Program-made: the position numbers and the translations under genes
Notes under the pieces: generated by a model
Databases searched by the model: none
What the model was told of the DNA's origin: nothing
What the model saw: the letters and a program-made list of their open reading frames with translations, nothing else
From: Candidatus Woesearchaeota archaeon
GTDB taxonomy: Archaea; Nanobdellota; Nanobdellia; Woesearchaeales; JAGVZT01
Length of the DNA: 60,743 bases
NCBI GenBank assembly: GCA_018302335.1
Contig: JAGVZT010000046.1
Span: 1-60,743 of the forward strand
Direction: 5' to 3'
Shown here: in pieces, positions 15,735 through 22,196 of the stretch
Layout of the letters: each line of letters starts with the position of its first letter
How positions within the stretch are numbered: the stretch's first letter is position 1

Positions 15735-17222
15735 TCACCGCACGTCGAACGGCGACGCGGAGAGCAGCGCCCGCGCGTGCCCGAGCTTCTCCGAGCTGTC
15801 CGCGTAGAGCGTGAAAAGCGTATCACCCTTCTTTACCCTATCTCCGACGTGGACGTGGAGGTAGACCCCCGCGCCCTGGTCCTTCGGGGAGCCGAGGGCC
15901 CGCGCGATGCGTGCGATGAACTTGTTGTCCGCGCTGCGGATGGTACCCGGACGCGCCGCGCGGACTTCCTCGGTCTGCCGGCCGAGCACCAGCTCCTCCG
16001 GGCGTGAGGCCCGACGTCCCTGCGCGTCGATGATCTCCACCATCTTGCGATACGCCTTCCCGGAGCGCAGCAGCTCCTCCGCGAGCTTCACTCCCTCCCC
16101 GAGCGGGGCCGCTGAGCCCATCTCGAGCAGCTTGCCTGCCATCATGATACTCTTCTTGCGCAGGTCCGCAGGAGCGCGCTCATCGCCCAGAAGAATCCAG
16201 AGCACGTCACGGGCCTCCAGCGCGGAACCGATGCCGTTGCCGATGGGCTGAGCACCGTCCGTGAGCAGGACGTGGACTTCCATCCCAAGCTGCTTCCCTA
16301 TCCCCTCGAACAGCCCGCGGAGCCGCTCCCCGCGCTCCATGTCCCACACCTTCGCGCCAGCGCCCACGGGAATGTCTATCAGCACGTGCGTCGCTCCGAC
16401 GGAACGCTTCTTGGCGAGGACCGAGGCGATCATCTGGCCCTCGGCATCAAGGGACAGCGGGCTCTCCACGCGGATGATGCGGTCGTCCGCCGGGGCCAGC
16501 GCAAGGGCCCCGCCCCACACCATGCAGGCTCCCACGCGCTTGACGATGTGACGCAGCTCCGGCAGCGGCACCTCCACCCTGGCGAGAACCTCCATCACGT
16601 CCGCGGTCCCCGCGGCCGAGGTGATGGCGCGCGAGCTCGTCTTGGGGATGGTGAGCCCCGCCGCGGCCACGATGGGAACGACCACCATGGTGGTGCGGTT
16701 CCCGGGAACGCCGCCGATGCTGTGCTTGTCCATCACCGGAGGCGGGAAGTCCAGGGTCTCACCGTACTTCACCATCGCCTTGGTGAGGGCCGCGACCTCG
16801 TCCGCGTTCAGGCCGCGGATGTACGTCGAGGCGACGAAATACGCAATCTCTATCTCGCTGAGCTTGTTCCGGGTGATGTCGTACACAATCTCGCCGAGCT
16901 GCTCCTCGCTGAGACACGCTCCATCGAGCTTCGACCGGATGTGCTGCAGGCTCGCAGGCTTCTGCTCGAGCTGCACCTCGATGTTCTGGCCGTCGCGGAC
17001 GCCAAGCTCCTTCACGAGTTCGTCCATCAGCCCGATGACGCCCTGCCGCACCACACCCTGCGATGAGGTGATGTCGAGGATGGCAACGACGCGTCGCTTC
17101 CCGTGCGAGAGCCGGACGCGGTCCTCGAAATGGAGGTCCATCCGCTGGGCGTCGGAAGAGTGCAGCACGGCGATGAGCGGGCCCCCGGTCCCGATGTCCA
17201 GGTCCTTCACCGCGAGTTTCAT
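15735..17222 (-). CDS. deoA: AMP phosphorylase (archaeal DeoA family)
   Basis: A 495-residue member of the thymidine-phosphorylase family in its archaeal AMP phosphorylase form, with the extra N-terminal domain and the core MDKHSIGGVPGNRT and TSSRAITSAAGTADVMEVL. It phosphorolyses AMP (also CMP, UMP) to the base and ribose-1,5-bisphosphate, the entry to the pathway ending in ribulose-bisphosphate and type III RubisCO. Neither the isomerase nor RubisCO is in this window. The track ORF is longer; the real start is ATG 17222, which overlaps the upstream stop as ATGA. It is the last gene of the sppA operon. Confidence 0.93.
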   Translation of the reverse strand: MKLAVKDLDIGTGGPLIAVLHSSDAQRMDLHFEDRVRLSHGKRRVVAILDITSSQGVVRQGVIGLMDELVKELGVRDGQNIEVQLEQKPASLQHIRSKLDGACLSEEQLGEIVYDITRNKLSEIEIAYFVASTYIRGLNADEVAALTKAMVKYGETLDFPPPVMDKHSIGGVPGNRTTMVVVPIVAAAGLTIPKTSSRAITSAAGTADVMEVLARVEVPLPELRHIVKRVGACMVWGGALALAPADDRIIRVESPLSLDAEGQMIASVLAKKRSVGATHVLIDIPVGAGAKVWDMERGERLRGLFEGIGKQLGMEVHVLLTDGAQPIGNGIGSALEARDVLWILLGDERAPADLRKKSIMMAGKLLEMGSAAPLGEGVKLAEELLRSGKAYRKMVEIIDAQGRRASRPEELVLGRQTEEVRAARPGTIRSADNKFIARIARALGSPKDQGAGVYLHVHVGDRVKKGDTLFTLYADSSEKLGHARALLSASPFDVR

Positions 17223-18262
17223 GAGCGCTGCTCCGGGTAGATCTCCAGGACCGCGACCGTCACCGTGAGCGCGAGCGGACCGAAGATGATTCCCGGAAAG
17301 CCCATGAGCGCGACTCCCCCGAGCACCCCGATGAATACCAGGACGGAGCTCACCTGGGCCCTCCCTCCCACGACGATGGACCGGATGACATTGTCGATGG
17401 TGCTGATGACCAGGAAGCTGTAGGCGAGCAGCAGGGACCCGGTCAGGGTCTGGCCGTCGAGGAGCAGCGCCGCGGAGAGCGGAAGCCACACCGCCGCCGC
17501 GCCGACGAAGGGGACCATGGCCGTCACTGTCATCACCGCCCCCCAGAAGATGGGCGACCCGACGCCCAGGAGGACCAGCCCGACCGTGCCCGCGACCCCC
17601 TGCGCAAGCCCCGCAAGGACATGACCGAAGAGCATCGCGTGCAGCGCCCGGTCGACGCGCTTCATCATGAGCTCCTCGTCCTTCCGGGAAAGAGGCACGA
17701 GAAGCCGGACCTTGGCGATGATGCTGTCGCCGTCGCGCAGCGCGGCGAACATCACGAGCAGCATGACCACCAGCGACAGGAGGAACCGGGGCACCGCGAG
17801 GACCACCTGGGGAGCGAGATTCCAGAGCCCCTCGGCGACGCGCTGGAGTGCCCTGTCAAGAAGGGCGCGGGCGCCAGGCTCGATGACCAGGTTGCGGTAC
17901 CTCGCGTTCACCGCGCAGGTGAGCGACTGGTCTTCCGCGCAGTCTGTGGCGAACAGCTCCCCGCTCTTGAGGCGTGAGACCGTGCCGGTGTACGACTCTT
18001 TCGCCTGCTGCACCGCGACCTGGCCGAGAAACCCCAGCGGGAGCAAGACCGCCAGCGCGACGAACGCCACCATCGCCACCGCGGCGATGTTCTTCCTGCG
18101 CACCTTGCCGCGGAGCCGCTCGTACGGCGGATAGAAGATGTACGCGAGGACGAGCCCGCCGATGATGGGCAGCAGGTAGGGCAGCATGATGAGGGCTGAC
18201 AGCGCGATGAGGCCGACGAGCACCGCGGAGAAGGCGTACTTTGCCTGGGTGGCGGTGTCCAT
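17219..18262 (-). CDS. AI-2E family transporter (PerM/YdiK-like membrane protein)
   Basis: About 347 residues, with two N-terminal helices (ALIMLPYLLPIIGGLVLAYIFYPPYERL, the family signature), a soluble loop containing two cysteines (near residues 105-115), and five to six helices at the C-terminus including PIFWGAVMTVTAMVPFVGA. The family includes putative autoinducer-2 exporters and Na+/H+ antiporters; substrate here is unknown. ATG 18262 follows the sppA stop by two bases; a GTG at 18268 that overlaps the stop is an alternative. Translationally coupled to the next gene by ATGA. Confidence 0.85.
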   Translation of the reverse strand: MDTATQAKYAFSAVLVGLIALSALIMLPYLLPIIGGLVLAYIFYPPYERLRGKVRRKNIAAVAMVAFVALAVLLPLGFLGQVAVQQAKESYTGTVSRLKSGELFATDCAEDQSLTCAVNARYRNLVIEPGARALLDRALQRVAEGLWNLAPQVVLAVPRFLLSLVVMLLVMFAALRDGDSIIAKVRLLVPLSRKDEELMMKRVDRALHAMLFGHVLAGLAQGVAGTVGLVLLGVGSPIFWGAVMTVTAMVPFVGAAAVWLPLSAALLLDGQTLTGSLLLAYSFLVISTIDNVIRSIVVGGRAQVSSVLVFIGVLGGVALMGFPGIIFGPLALTVTVAVLEIYPEQRS

Positions 18263-18264
18263 GG

Positions 18265-19257
18265 TCACTTCAGCTCGTAGGCCTGCAGGTCAGGGGCGCG
18301 GAACGGCAGCAGGACGGAACCCAGCCCCTCGAAGAGTCCGCGCTGCCTGCGGAACTCCACGAAGCGGATGCGCTCGACCCCGAGCGTCGATTTGAGGTGG
18401 GCCTCCACCTCCTGCTTCCCTCCCAGCTCGTCCACGAGGCCGCGCTCCAGCGCCTCTTCGCCCAGGAAGAAGATGCCGCTCCGCAGCTCCTCGAGCTGCT
18501 CTTCATCGAGCTTGCGGTTCGCCCCGACCTCGCGCAGGAAATAGGCATGGATGCGGTCGAGCTTCTCCTGGAGGAGTTGCTGCTCTTCTGCGGTCATCTC
18601 CCGATAGGGCGTCCCGATGTCCTTCAGCTCGCCGGCAGTGAGCTTCCGGTACGTGACGTTATAGCGCTGCAGCAGTCCCGCGAACTCAAGCTGGGATGCG
18701 ACCACGCCGACGCTGCCCGTGAGGGACATGGGGGACGCGACAATCCAGTCCGACGCAGACGCAATCCAGTACGCGCCCGAGGCGCCCGAGTCGCGGATGA
18801 GGGCCACGGTGGGCTTGCTTGCCTCCCGGACCGCGCGGGCGACCTCCTCGGAGGCAACGGCGCTCCCGCCGGGGGAATTGATGGAGAGCATGATGGCGGC
18901 GATGCCGCCATCCTCGTCCGCGCTCTCTATCGCTGCAACGAGGTCATCGGAGCTCGCTCCCCCCGCGGAGAAAAGCCCGGCAGAGCTCTCGGACGTGATG
19001 GTGCCCTCGACAGGGATGAGCGCCACTCCGGCCGCGCTGACGCCGGGCAGGTAGGCGCGGGAGAGCGCCGCCGTGATGACCAGGCTGAGCAGGACAAGCA
19101 CCACTATGGTGACGAGCACCGGGACGAGCAGTCCCGAGCTCCTCTTCTTGGGCGCTGGAGCCTGCGGCCAGGACCTTCCTCCCTGAGGGGGGTACGCAGG
19201 TGGTGCGGTCCGATAGGCAGGGGCACGGTAAGGGGGCACCCCCTGAGGAACAACCAT
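18265..19257 (-). CDS. sppA: Signal peptide peptidase SppA-like membrane protease
   Basis: A 330-residue S49-family protease. Residues 1-38 are a proline-rich cytoplasmic tail (PPYRAPAYRTAPPAYPPQGG), then one transmembrane helix, then the ClpP-like domain with NSPGGSAVASEEVAR, nucleophile Ser in RDSGASGAYWIAS and the general-base Lys in YRKLTAGELKDIGTPYREMT. The family cleaves leftover signal peptides and membrane proteins. Single-domain length is usual in archaea. ATG 19257 lies 26 nt after TTATAAATAG. First gene of the operon with the AI-2E transporter and AMP phosphorylase. Confidence 0.92.
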   Translation of the reverse strand: MVVPQGVPPYRAPAYRTAPPAYPPQGGRSWPQAPAPKKRSSGLLVPVLVTIVVLVLLSLVITAALSRAYLPGVSAAGVALIPVEGTITSESSAGLFSAGGASSDDLVAAIESADEDGGIAAIMLSINSPGGSAVASEEVARAVREASKPTVALIRDSGASGAYWIASASDWIVASPMSLTGSVGVVASQLEFAGLLQRYNVTYRKLTAGELKDIGTPYREMTAEEQQLLQEKLDRIHAYFLREVGANRKLDEEQLEELRSGIFFLGEEALERGLVDELGGKQEVEAHLKSTLGVERIRFVEFRRQRGLFEGLGSVLLPFRAPDLQAYELK

Positions 19258-19278
19258 GAGAACGGACCAGACTGCCTC

Positions 19279-19288
19279 CTATTTATAA
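19279..19288 (-). promoter_or_regulatory. TATA box of the sppA operon
   Basis: Minus strand TTATAAATAG centred 26 nt upstream of the sppA ATG, preceded by AATTA; leaderless spacing. Confidence 0.65.
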
Positions 19289-19298
19289 TTAATGAAAT

Positions 19299-19360
19299 CG
19301 GCCGGGCTGAGGAGAATTTCGGCGGGGCAACCGGGAAGCCGCGCGGTCTTCCGGCCAGTT
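19299..19360. repeat. GGCCG-capped intergenic palindrome, degenerate copy 5
   Basis: Starts CGGCCGGGCTGAGGAGAATT and closes CGGTCTTCCGGCC. It is diverged, but keeps both GGCC caps and the GAGAAT piece. It lies upstream of sppA and downstream of the small minus-strand ORFs. Confidence 0.4.
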
Positions 19361-19424
19361 GCATGGACGGCGAACGAGAGTATTCCGACGCGTCCTCGGA
19401 GAGAATGCTGCAGAGTCGAGGGAA

Positions 19425-19535
19425 TCAGAAGAGCTCTTCCAGCTCGGGAATCTCCTCGACAATCACCACTTCCTGCTTCTCGATGCGCTTCCAGACCTTC
19501 TTTCCGGGTATCTTCTCGAAGTACCGCCGTTTCAT
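19425..19535 (-). CDS. Putative 36-residue basic/acidic small protein
   Basis: Too short for the ORF track. ATG 19535 is preceded by GGAGG eight bases upstream, a good Shine-Dalgarno site. The product starts MKRRYFEKIPGKKVWKRI and ends in an acidic, hydrophobic VEEIPELEELF tail, so charge is sharply divided. No family recognised. In the same direction just upstream lie two more tiny open frames (19550-19633 and 19636-19758), of which the last begins with GTG 28 nt from a TATA-like ATATAAAGG. The three may be separate small genes or one decayed gene. Confidence 0.35.
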   Translation of the reverse strand: MKRRYFEKIPGKKVWKRIEKQEVVIVEEIPELEELF

Positions 19536-19549
19536 TCTCGCTTCCTCCG

Positions 19550-19758
19550 TCAGTGCCTTGCATGCCTGCCGAATAACTCAAGCACATGCCTCAGCAGCCA
19601 GGCATTCAACCACCGAACGATGTTGTCCAGCATAGTCAGTTCGCGCTCAGGAGCAACCTGAACACTCCACCGGTGTACATGCTTTGCATCACCACCTGCT
19701 CAGAAGACTCTGCTCGAAGGTGCATGATTTTCATGAGGCGGCGCCGCACGGTATTCAC
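19550..19758 (-). other. Two tiny minus-strand ORFs, possible decayed gene
   Basis: GTG 19758 to TGA 19636 encodes 40 residues starting VNTVRRRLMKIMHLRAESS; ATG 19633 to TGA 19550 encodes 27 residues MLDNIVRWLNAWLLRHVLEL. Frame changes between them and the 36-residue ORF suggest either overlapping mini-genes or a gene with indels. TATA-like ATATAAAGG at 19782-19790. Confidence 0.3.
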
Positions 19759-20095
19759 CCCCTGCTCTTTACCATTCCTTTATATGTTTTTGTATACTGC
19801 TTCTGTGTATATGATAATAGCATACCAAGTATATAAATTTATTCTCGCTTAAAACGAATGGGGCTTCCATCCTATCCCTGCGGAGAACGCGAAACAAGGA
19901 TGCCATCATGGGAGGGAAAGATTAAAGAGCGGGCTATCCGATTCGGAATATGCCGGATACCCGGAAAGGTGCTGCTCTACACCGAAAACTATTTAAAAGG
20001 GTTGCAAACCTTCGTTGCGGTGGTGCCCCGCCAGTTTCTCACGCATGGAAGCGAATGCGCTGTCCATTCCTGCGGGGGTCCTTCTCATGACGCGC
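19759..20095. promoter_or_regulatory. AT-rich gap and promoter of the tRNA-RNA polymerase operon
   Basis: 19780-19860 is the most AT-rich non-coding stretch in this half of the window, with TATATG, GTATATGATA and AGTATATAAATTT. The TATA box best placed for the tRNAs is CTATTTAAAAGG at 19989-20000, leaving a leader of about 75 nt before tRNA-Asp. The track ORF 19858-20280 runs through both tRNAs and is not credible as a gene. Confidence 0.5.
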
Positions 20096-20192
20096 GCCCT
20101 GGTGGTGTAGCCTGGAACTCCTCTCCGAGGAGCAGCAGCTATCATGAAGCCCTGTCGAGGCTTCGACCCGGGTTCAAATCCCGGCCAGGGCG
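20096..20192 (+). tRNA. tRNA-Asp (GTC) with a D-loop insertion
   Basis: Acceptor GCCCTGG pairs with CCAGGGC; anticodon arm AAGCC-CTGTCGA-GGCTT gives anticodon GTC at 20154-20156; T arm CCGGG-TTCAAAT-CCCGG; discriminator G, no encoded CCA. After the D-loop GG (20114-20115) about 22 extra bases precede TATCAT. They fold as CTCCTC-TCC-GAGGAG, flanked by a GAA bulge and CTG/CAG pairing, resembling a relaxed bulge-helix-bulge intron. Excision leaving GGA plus CTATCAT would restore a normal D-loop; exact ends are uncertain. Confidence 0.9.
20117..20138 (+). other. Probable tRNA intron in the D-loop of tRNA-Asp
   Basis: The insertion carries a 6-bp hairpin CTCCTC/GAGGAG. Boundaries were set so that the mature D-loop has standard length; a shift of one to three bases is possible. 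Confidence 0.55.
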
Positions 20193-20241
20193 TCAGGAAC
20201 GCGCTGCCCGGGCTGTCCGGGCAGGGCGCTCTCATGAGTAT

Positions 20242-20346
20242 GGGCCGGTAGCTCAACCTGGTAGAGCACCTGACTTTTAATCAGGTGGTTGCGGGTTCGA
20301 ACCCGCCGCCCAGAGATGAGCGGCGGAGAACATCCCGTCCGGCCCA
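20242..20346 (+). tRNA. tRNA-Lys (TTT) with a T-loop intron
   Basis: 5' half: acceptor GGGCCGG, D arm, anticodon arm CCTGA-CTTTTAA-TCAGG with anticodon TTT, and T stem GCGGG with TTCGAA. The sequence right after does not close the T stem or acceptor. The missing 3' half, TCCCGTCCGGCCCA, is found 31 bases further on (20333-20346). Joining 20301 to 20333 gives T arm GCGGG-TTCGAAT-CCCGT and acceptor GGGCCGG/CCGGCCC with discriminator A. No CCA is encoded. The rpoH start codon follows within about 20 bases. Confidence 0.92.
20302..20332 (+). other. 31-nt bulge-helix-bulge intron in the T-loop of tRNA-Lys
   Basis: Intron folds on CCGCCGC/GCGGCGG (7 bp). Around it: 3-nt bulge AAC on the 5' side, helix TTCG/AGAA, 3-nt bulge CAT on the 3' side, then exon helix CGGG/CCCG. 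Cutting AA^C and CA^T, the usual positions in such bulges, yields exactly the mature tRNA. Confidence 0.85.
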
Positions 20347-20366
20347 TAATGGTCAGCGGTGGAAGC

Positions 20367-20720
20367 ATGGCGGCAAAGAAAATCAAGGCGGCGAAAAAGG
20401 CTCCACGGCCTGCTCGGAAGGCGGTCACGGTGAAGAAGGGCGTGCCCAGGGCGCGCAGGCCGATGCTTCCTCAGATCGACATCCGTCCGCACCAGCTCGT
20501 GCCCACGCACGAGAAGGTCGCGGAGAAGGAGCGTACCGCAATCCTTGAGCGCCTGTTCGCTTCGCTCAAGGAGGTGCCCCGCATCTCCATCAAGGATCCC
20601 GGCATCCGCCACCTCGAGCCCAAGCTGGGCGACCTGATTCGCATCTCCCGAAAAAGCCCCACTGCGGGCCGCACGGTCTATTACAGGGTGGTAAGCCAAG
20701 GGACGGTGAGCAATGTATAA
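20367..20720 (+). CDS. rpoH: RNA polymerase subunit H (Rpb5 homologue)
   Basis: A 117-residue protein. The C-terminal two thirds is archaeal RpoH: HQLVPTHEKVAEKERTAIL, then PRISIKDPGI and GDLIRISRKSPTAGRTVYYRVV. An N-terminal lysine-rich tail of about 40 residues (AAKKIKAAKKAPRPARKA) precedes it and is longer than in typical archaeal RpoH. ATG 20367 has GGTGG seven bases upstream and is preferred over ATG 20349, which is almost against the tRNA-Lys 3' end. Overlaps rpoB'' by eight bases. Confidence 0.93.
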   Translation: MAAKKIKAAKKAPRPARKAVTVKKGVPRARRPMLPQIDIRPHQLVPTHEKVAEKERTAILERLFASLKEVPRISIKDPGIRHLEPKLGDLIRISRKSPTAGRTVYYRVVSQGTVSNV

Positions 20721-22194
20721 GCCCAATATCCTGGTGCAGAAATATTTCGAGCATGAGATGTTCACCCGCTCGGACATCGAGTCCTTCAACACCTTCGTCG
20801 ACGTCGAGCTTCCGCGCATCATCGAGGAGAACCGGGAGATAGAGCCCACCATCATCCCGCACAACATCGACGAGTTCAAGATACGCTTCGACAAGATATG
20901 GATACAGAAGCCCGAGATCATCGAGGCCGACGGCTCCCAGCGCAAGATTTACCCCACCGAGGCCAGGCTCCGGGAGATCACCTACGCTGCCCCGGTATTC
21001 ATCCAGGTCAGTTCCCACATCAACGGAGCCCAGCGCGAGTCCTTCACCACCCCTATTTGCAACCTGCCCATCATGCTCAAGTCGAAATACTGCCACCTCT
21101 ATGGCCTGAGCGCCGAGGAGCTTGCAGGCAAGTGGGAGGACCCCGACGATCCCGGCGGATACTTCATCATCAACGGCAGCGAGAAGGTCCTCGTGAAGAT
21201 TGAGGACCTCGCGGCCAACAAGCTTCTGGTCGCGAAGCAGAGGAGCGGGCCCGCGGGATACGAGGGCAAGCTCTTCTCCGAGCGCGGCTCGTACAAGATT
21301 CCCCACACCCTGGAGCTGATGAAGGACGGCATCCTCTACGTCACGTTCACGAGGATAAAGCGCGTTCCGCTCATTGTGGTCATCAAGGCGCTCGGCATCA
21401 CCAAGGACGAGGACATCATGAAGCTCATCGGCAACGAGCATGTCTTCGACCAGGTCTACCTGAACCTCTACGAGTTCACGGCAATCAAGAGCGCCGATGA
21501 CGCGCTGGACTTCATCGCCAAGAAGAGCGGCATCTCCCAGTCGCGCGAGATACGCGTCGAGCGCATCCGGGGCATCCTCGACAAGTACCTGCTGCCCCAC
21601 CTCGGCACCTCGCCCCAGGAGCGGGCGGTGAAGGCGTACAACCTCTGCAAGCTGATGAAGCGGTATCTCCTCGTGGTCGCGGGAGTGCTTCCGGAGGACG
21701 ACAAGGACCACCTGATGAACAAGCGCGTGAAGATGTCCGGCGACCTGCTCGCGGACCTCTTCAGGGTGAACCTCAAGCTGCTCATCGGGGATGTCCTGTA
21801 CAACTTCCAGCGGATAGTGAAGCGCGGCAAGTTCCCGAGCATCAAGGTCATCATCCGGGAGAAGCTGCTCACCTCCCACATCCACAGCTCCATGGCCACC
21901 GGGTCGTGGGTGGGGGGAAGGAAGGGAGTCAGCCAGCGCATCCAGCGGCTGAACTACCTGGAGATGCTTTCGCACCTTCAGCGCGTGGTGTCCCCGCTGA
22001 GCGCGACCCAGGAGAACTTCCAGGCGAGAGAGCTGCACCCCACGCAGCTCGGGAGGCTCTGCCCCATCGAGACCCCTGAGGGAACGAACATCGGGCTGAA
22101 GAAGAATCTCGCGCTGCTCGCCAGCGTGACGCAGGATTACGCGGAGGAGAGAGCCCTTGCCTCGCTTCGCGAGCTCGGGCTGAAGCAGGTCTGA
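20713..22194 (+). CDS. rpoB2: RNA polymerase subunit B'' (N-terminal half of Rpb2)
   Basis: A 493-residue protein covering the protrusion, lobe and fork regions of the second-largest subunit (QVSSHINGAQRESFTTPICN; GGYFIINGSEKVLVKIEDLA; LCPIETPEGTNIGLKKNLAL near the C-terminus). It pairs with B' encoded two bases downstream. The B split is found in many euryarchaeal and DPANN lineages and absent from others, so it is informative for placement. Confidence 0.97.
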   Translation: MYKPNILVQKYFEHEMFTRSDIESFNTFVDVELPRIIEENREIEPTIIPHNIDEFKIRFDKIWIQKPEIIEADGSQRKIYPTEARLREITYAAPVFIQVSSHINGAQRESFTTPICNLPIMLKSKYCHLYGLSAEELAGKWEDPDDPGGYFIINGSEKVLVKIEDLAANKLLVAKQRSGPAGYEGKLFSERGSYKIPHTLELMKDGILYVTFTRIKRVPLIVVIKALGITKDEDIMKLIGNEHVFDQVYLNLYEFTAIKSADDALDFIAKKSGISQSREIRVERIRGILDKYLLPHLGTSPQERAVKAYNLCKLMKRYLLVVAGVLPEDDKDHLMNKRVKMSGDLLADLFRVNLKLLIGDVLYNFQRIVKRGKFPSIKVIIREKLLTSHIHSSMATGSWVGGRKGVSQRIQRLNYLEMLSHLQRVVSPLSATQENFQARELHPTQLGRLCPIETPEGTNIGLKKNLALLASVTQDYAEERALASLRELGLKQV

Positions 22195-22196
22195 CC

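Noticed and set aside
15735-17489. Long N-terminal extension of AMP phosphorylase
   Set aside because: The extra residues are a frame shadow of the AI-2E gene; ATGA overlap and family start support ATG 17222.
19858-20280. 140-codon plus-strand ORF before the RNA polymerase operon
   Set aside because: It runs through both tRNA genes; its first part has a nearby TATA but no recognisable protein character.
20242-20318. tRNA-Lys as a degenerate tRNA pseudogene
   Set aside because: The apparent loss of acceptor pairing disappears once the 31-nt intron is removed; all arms then pair.
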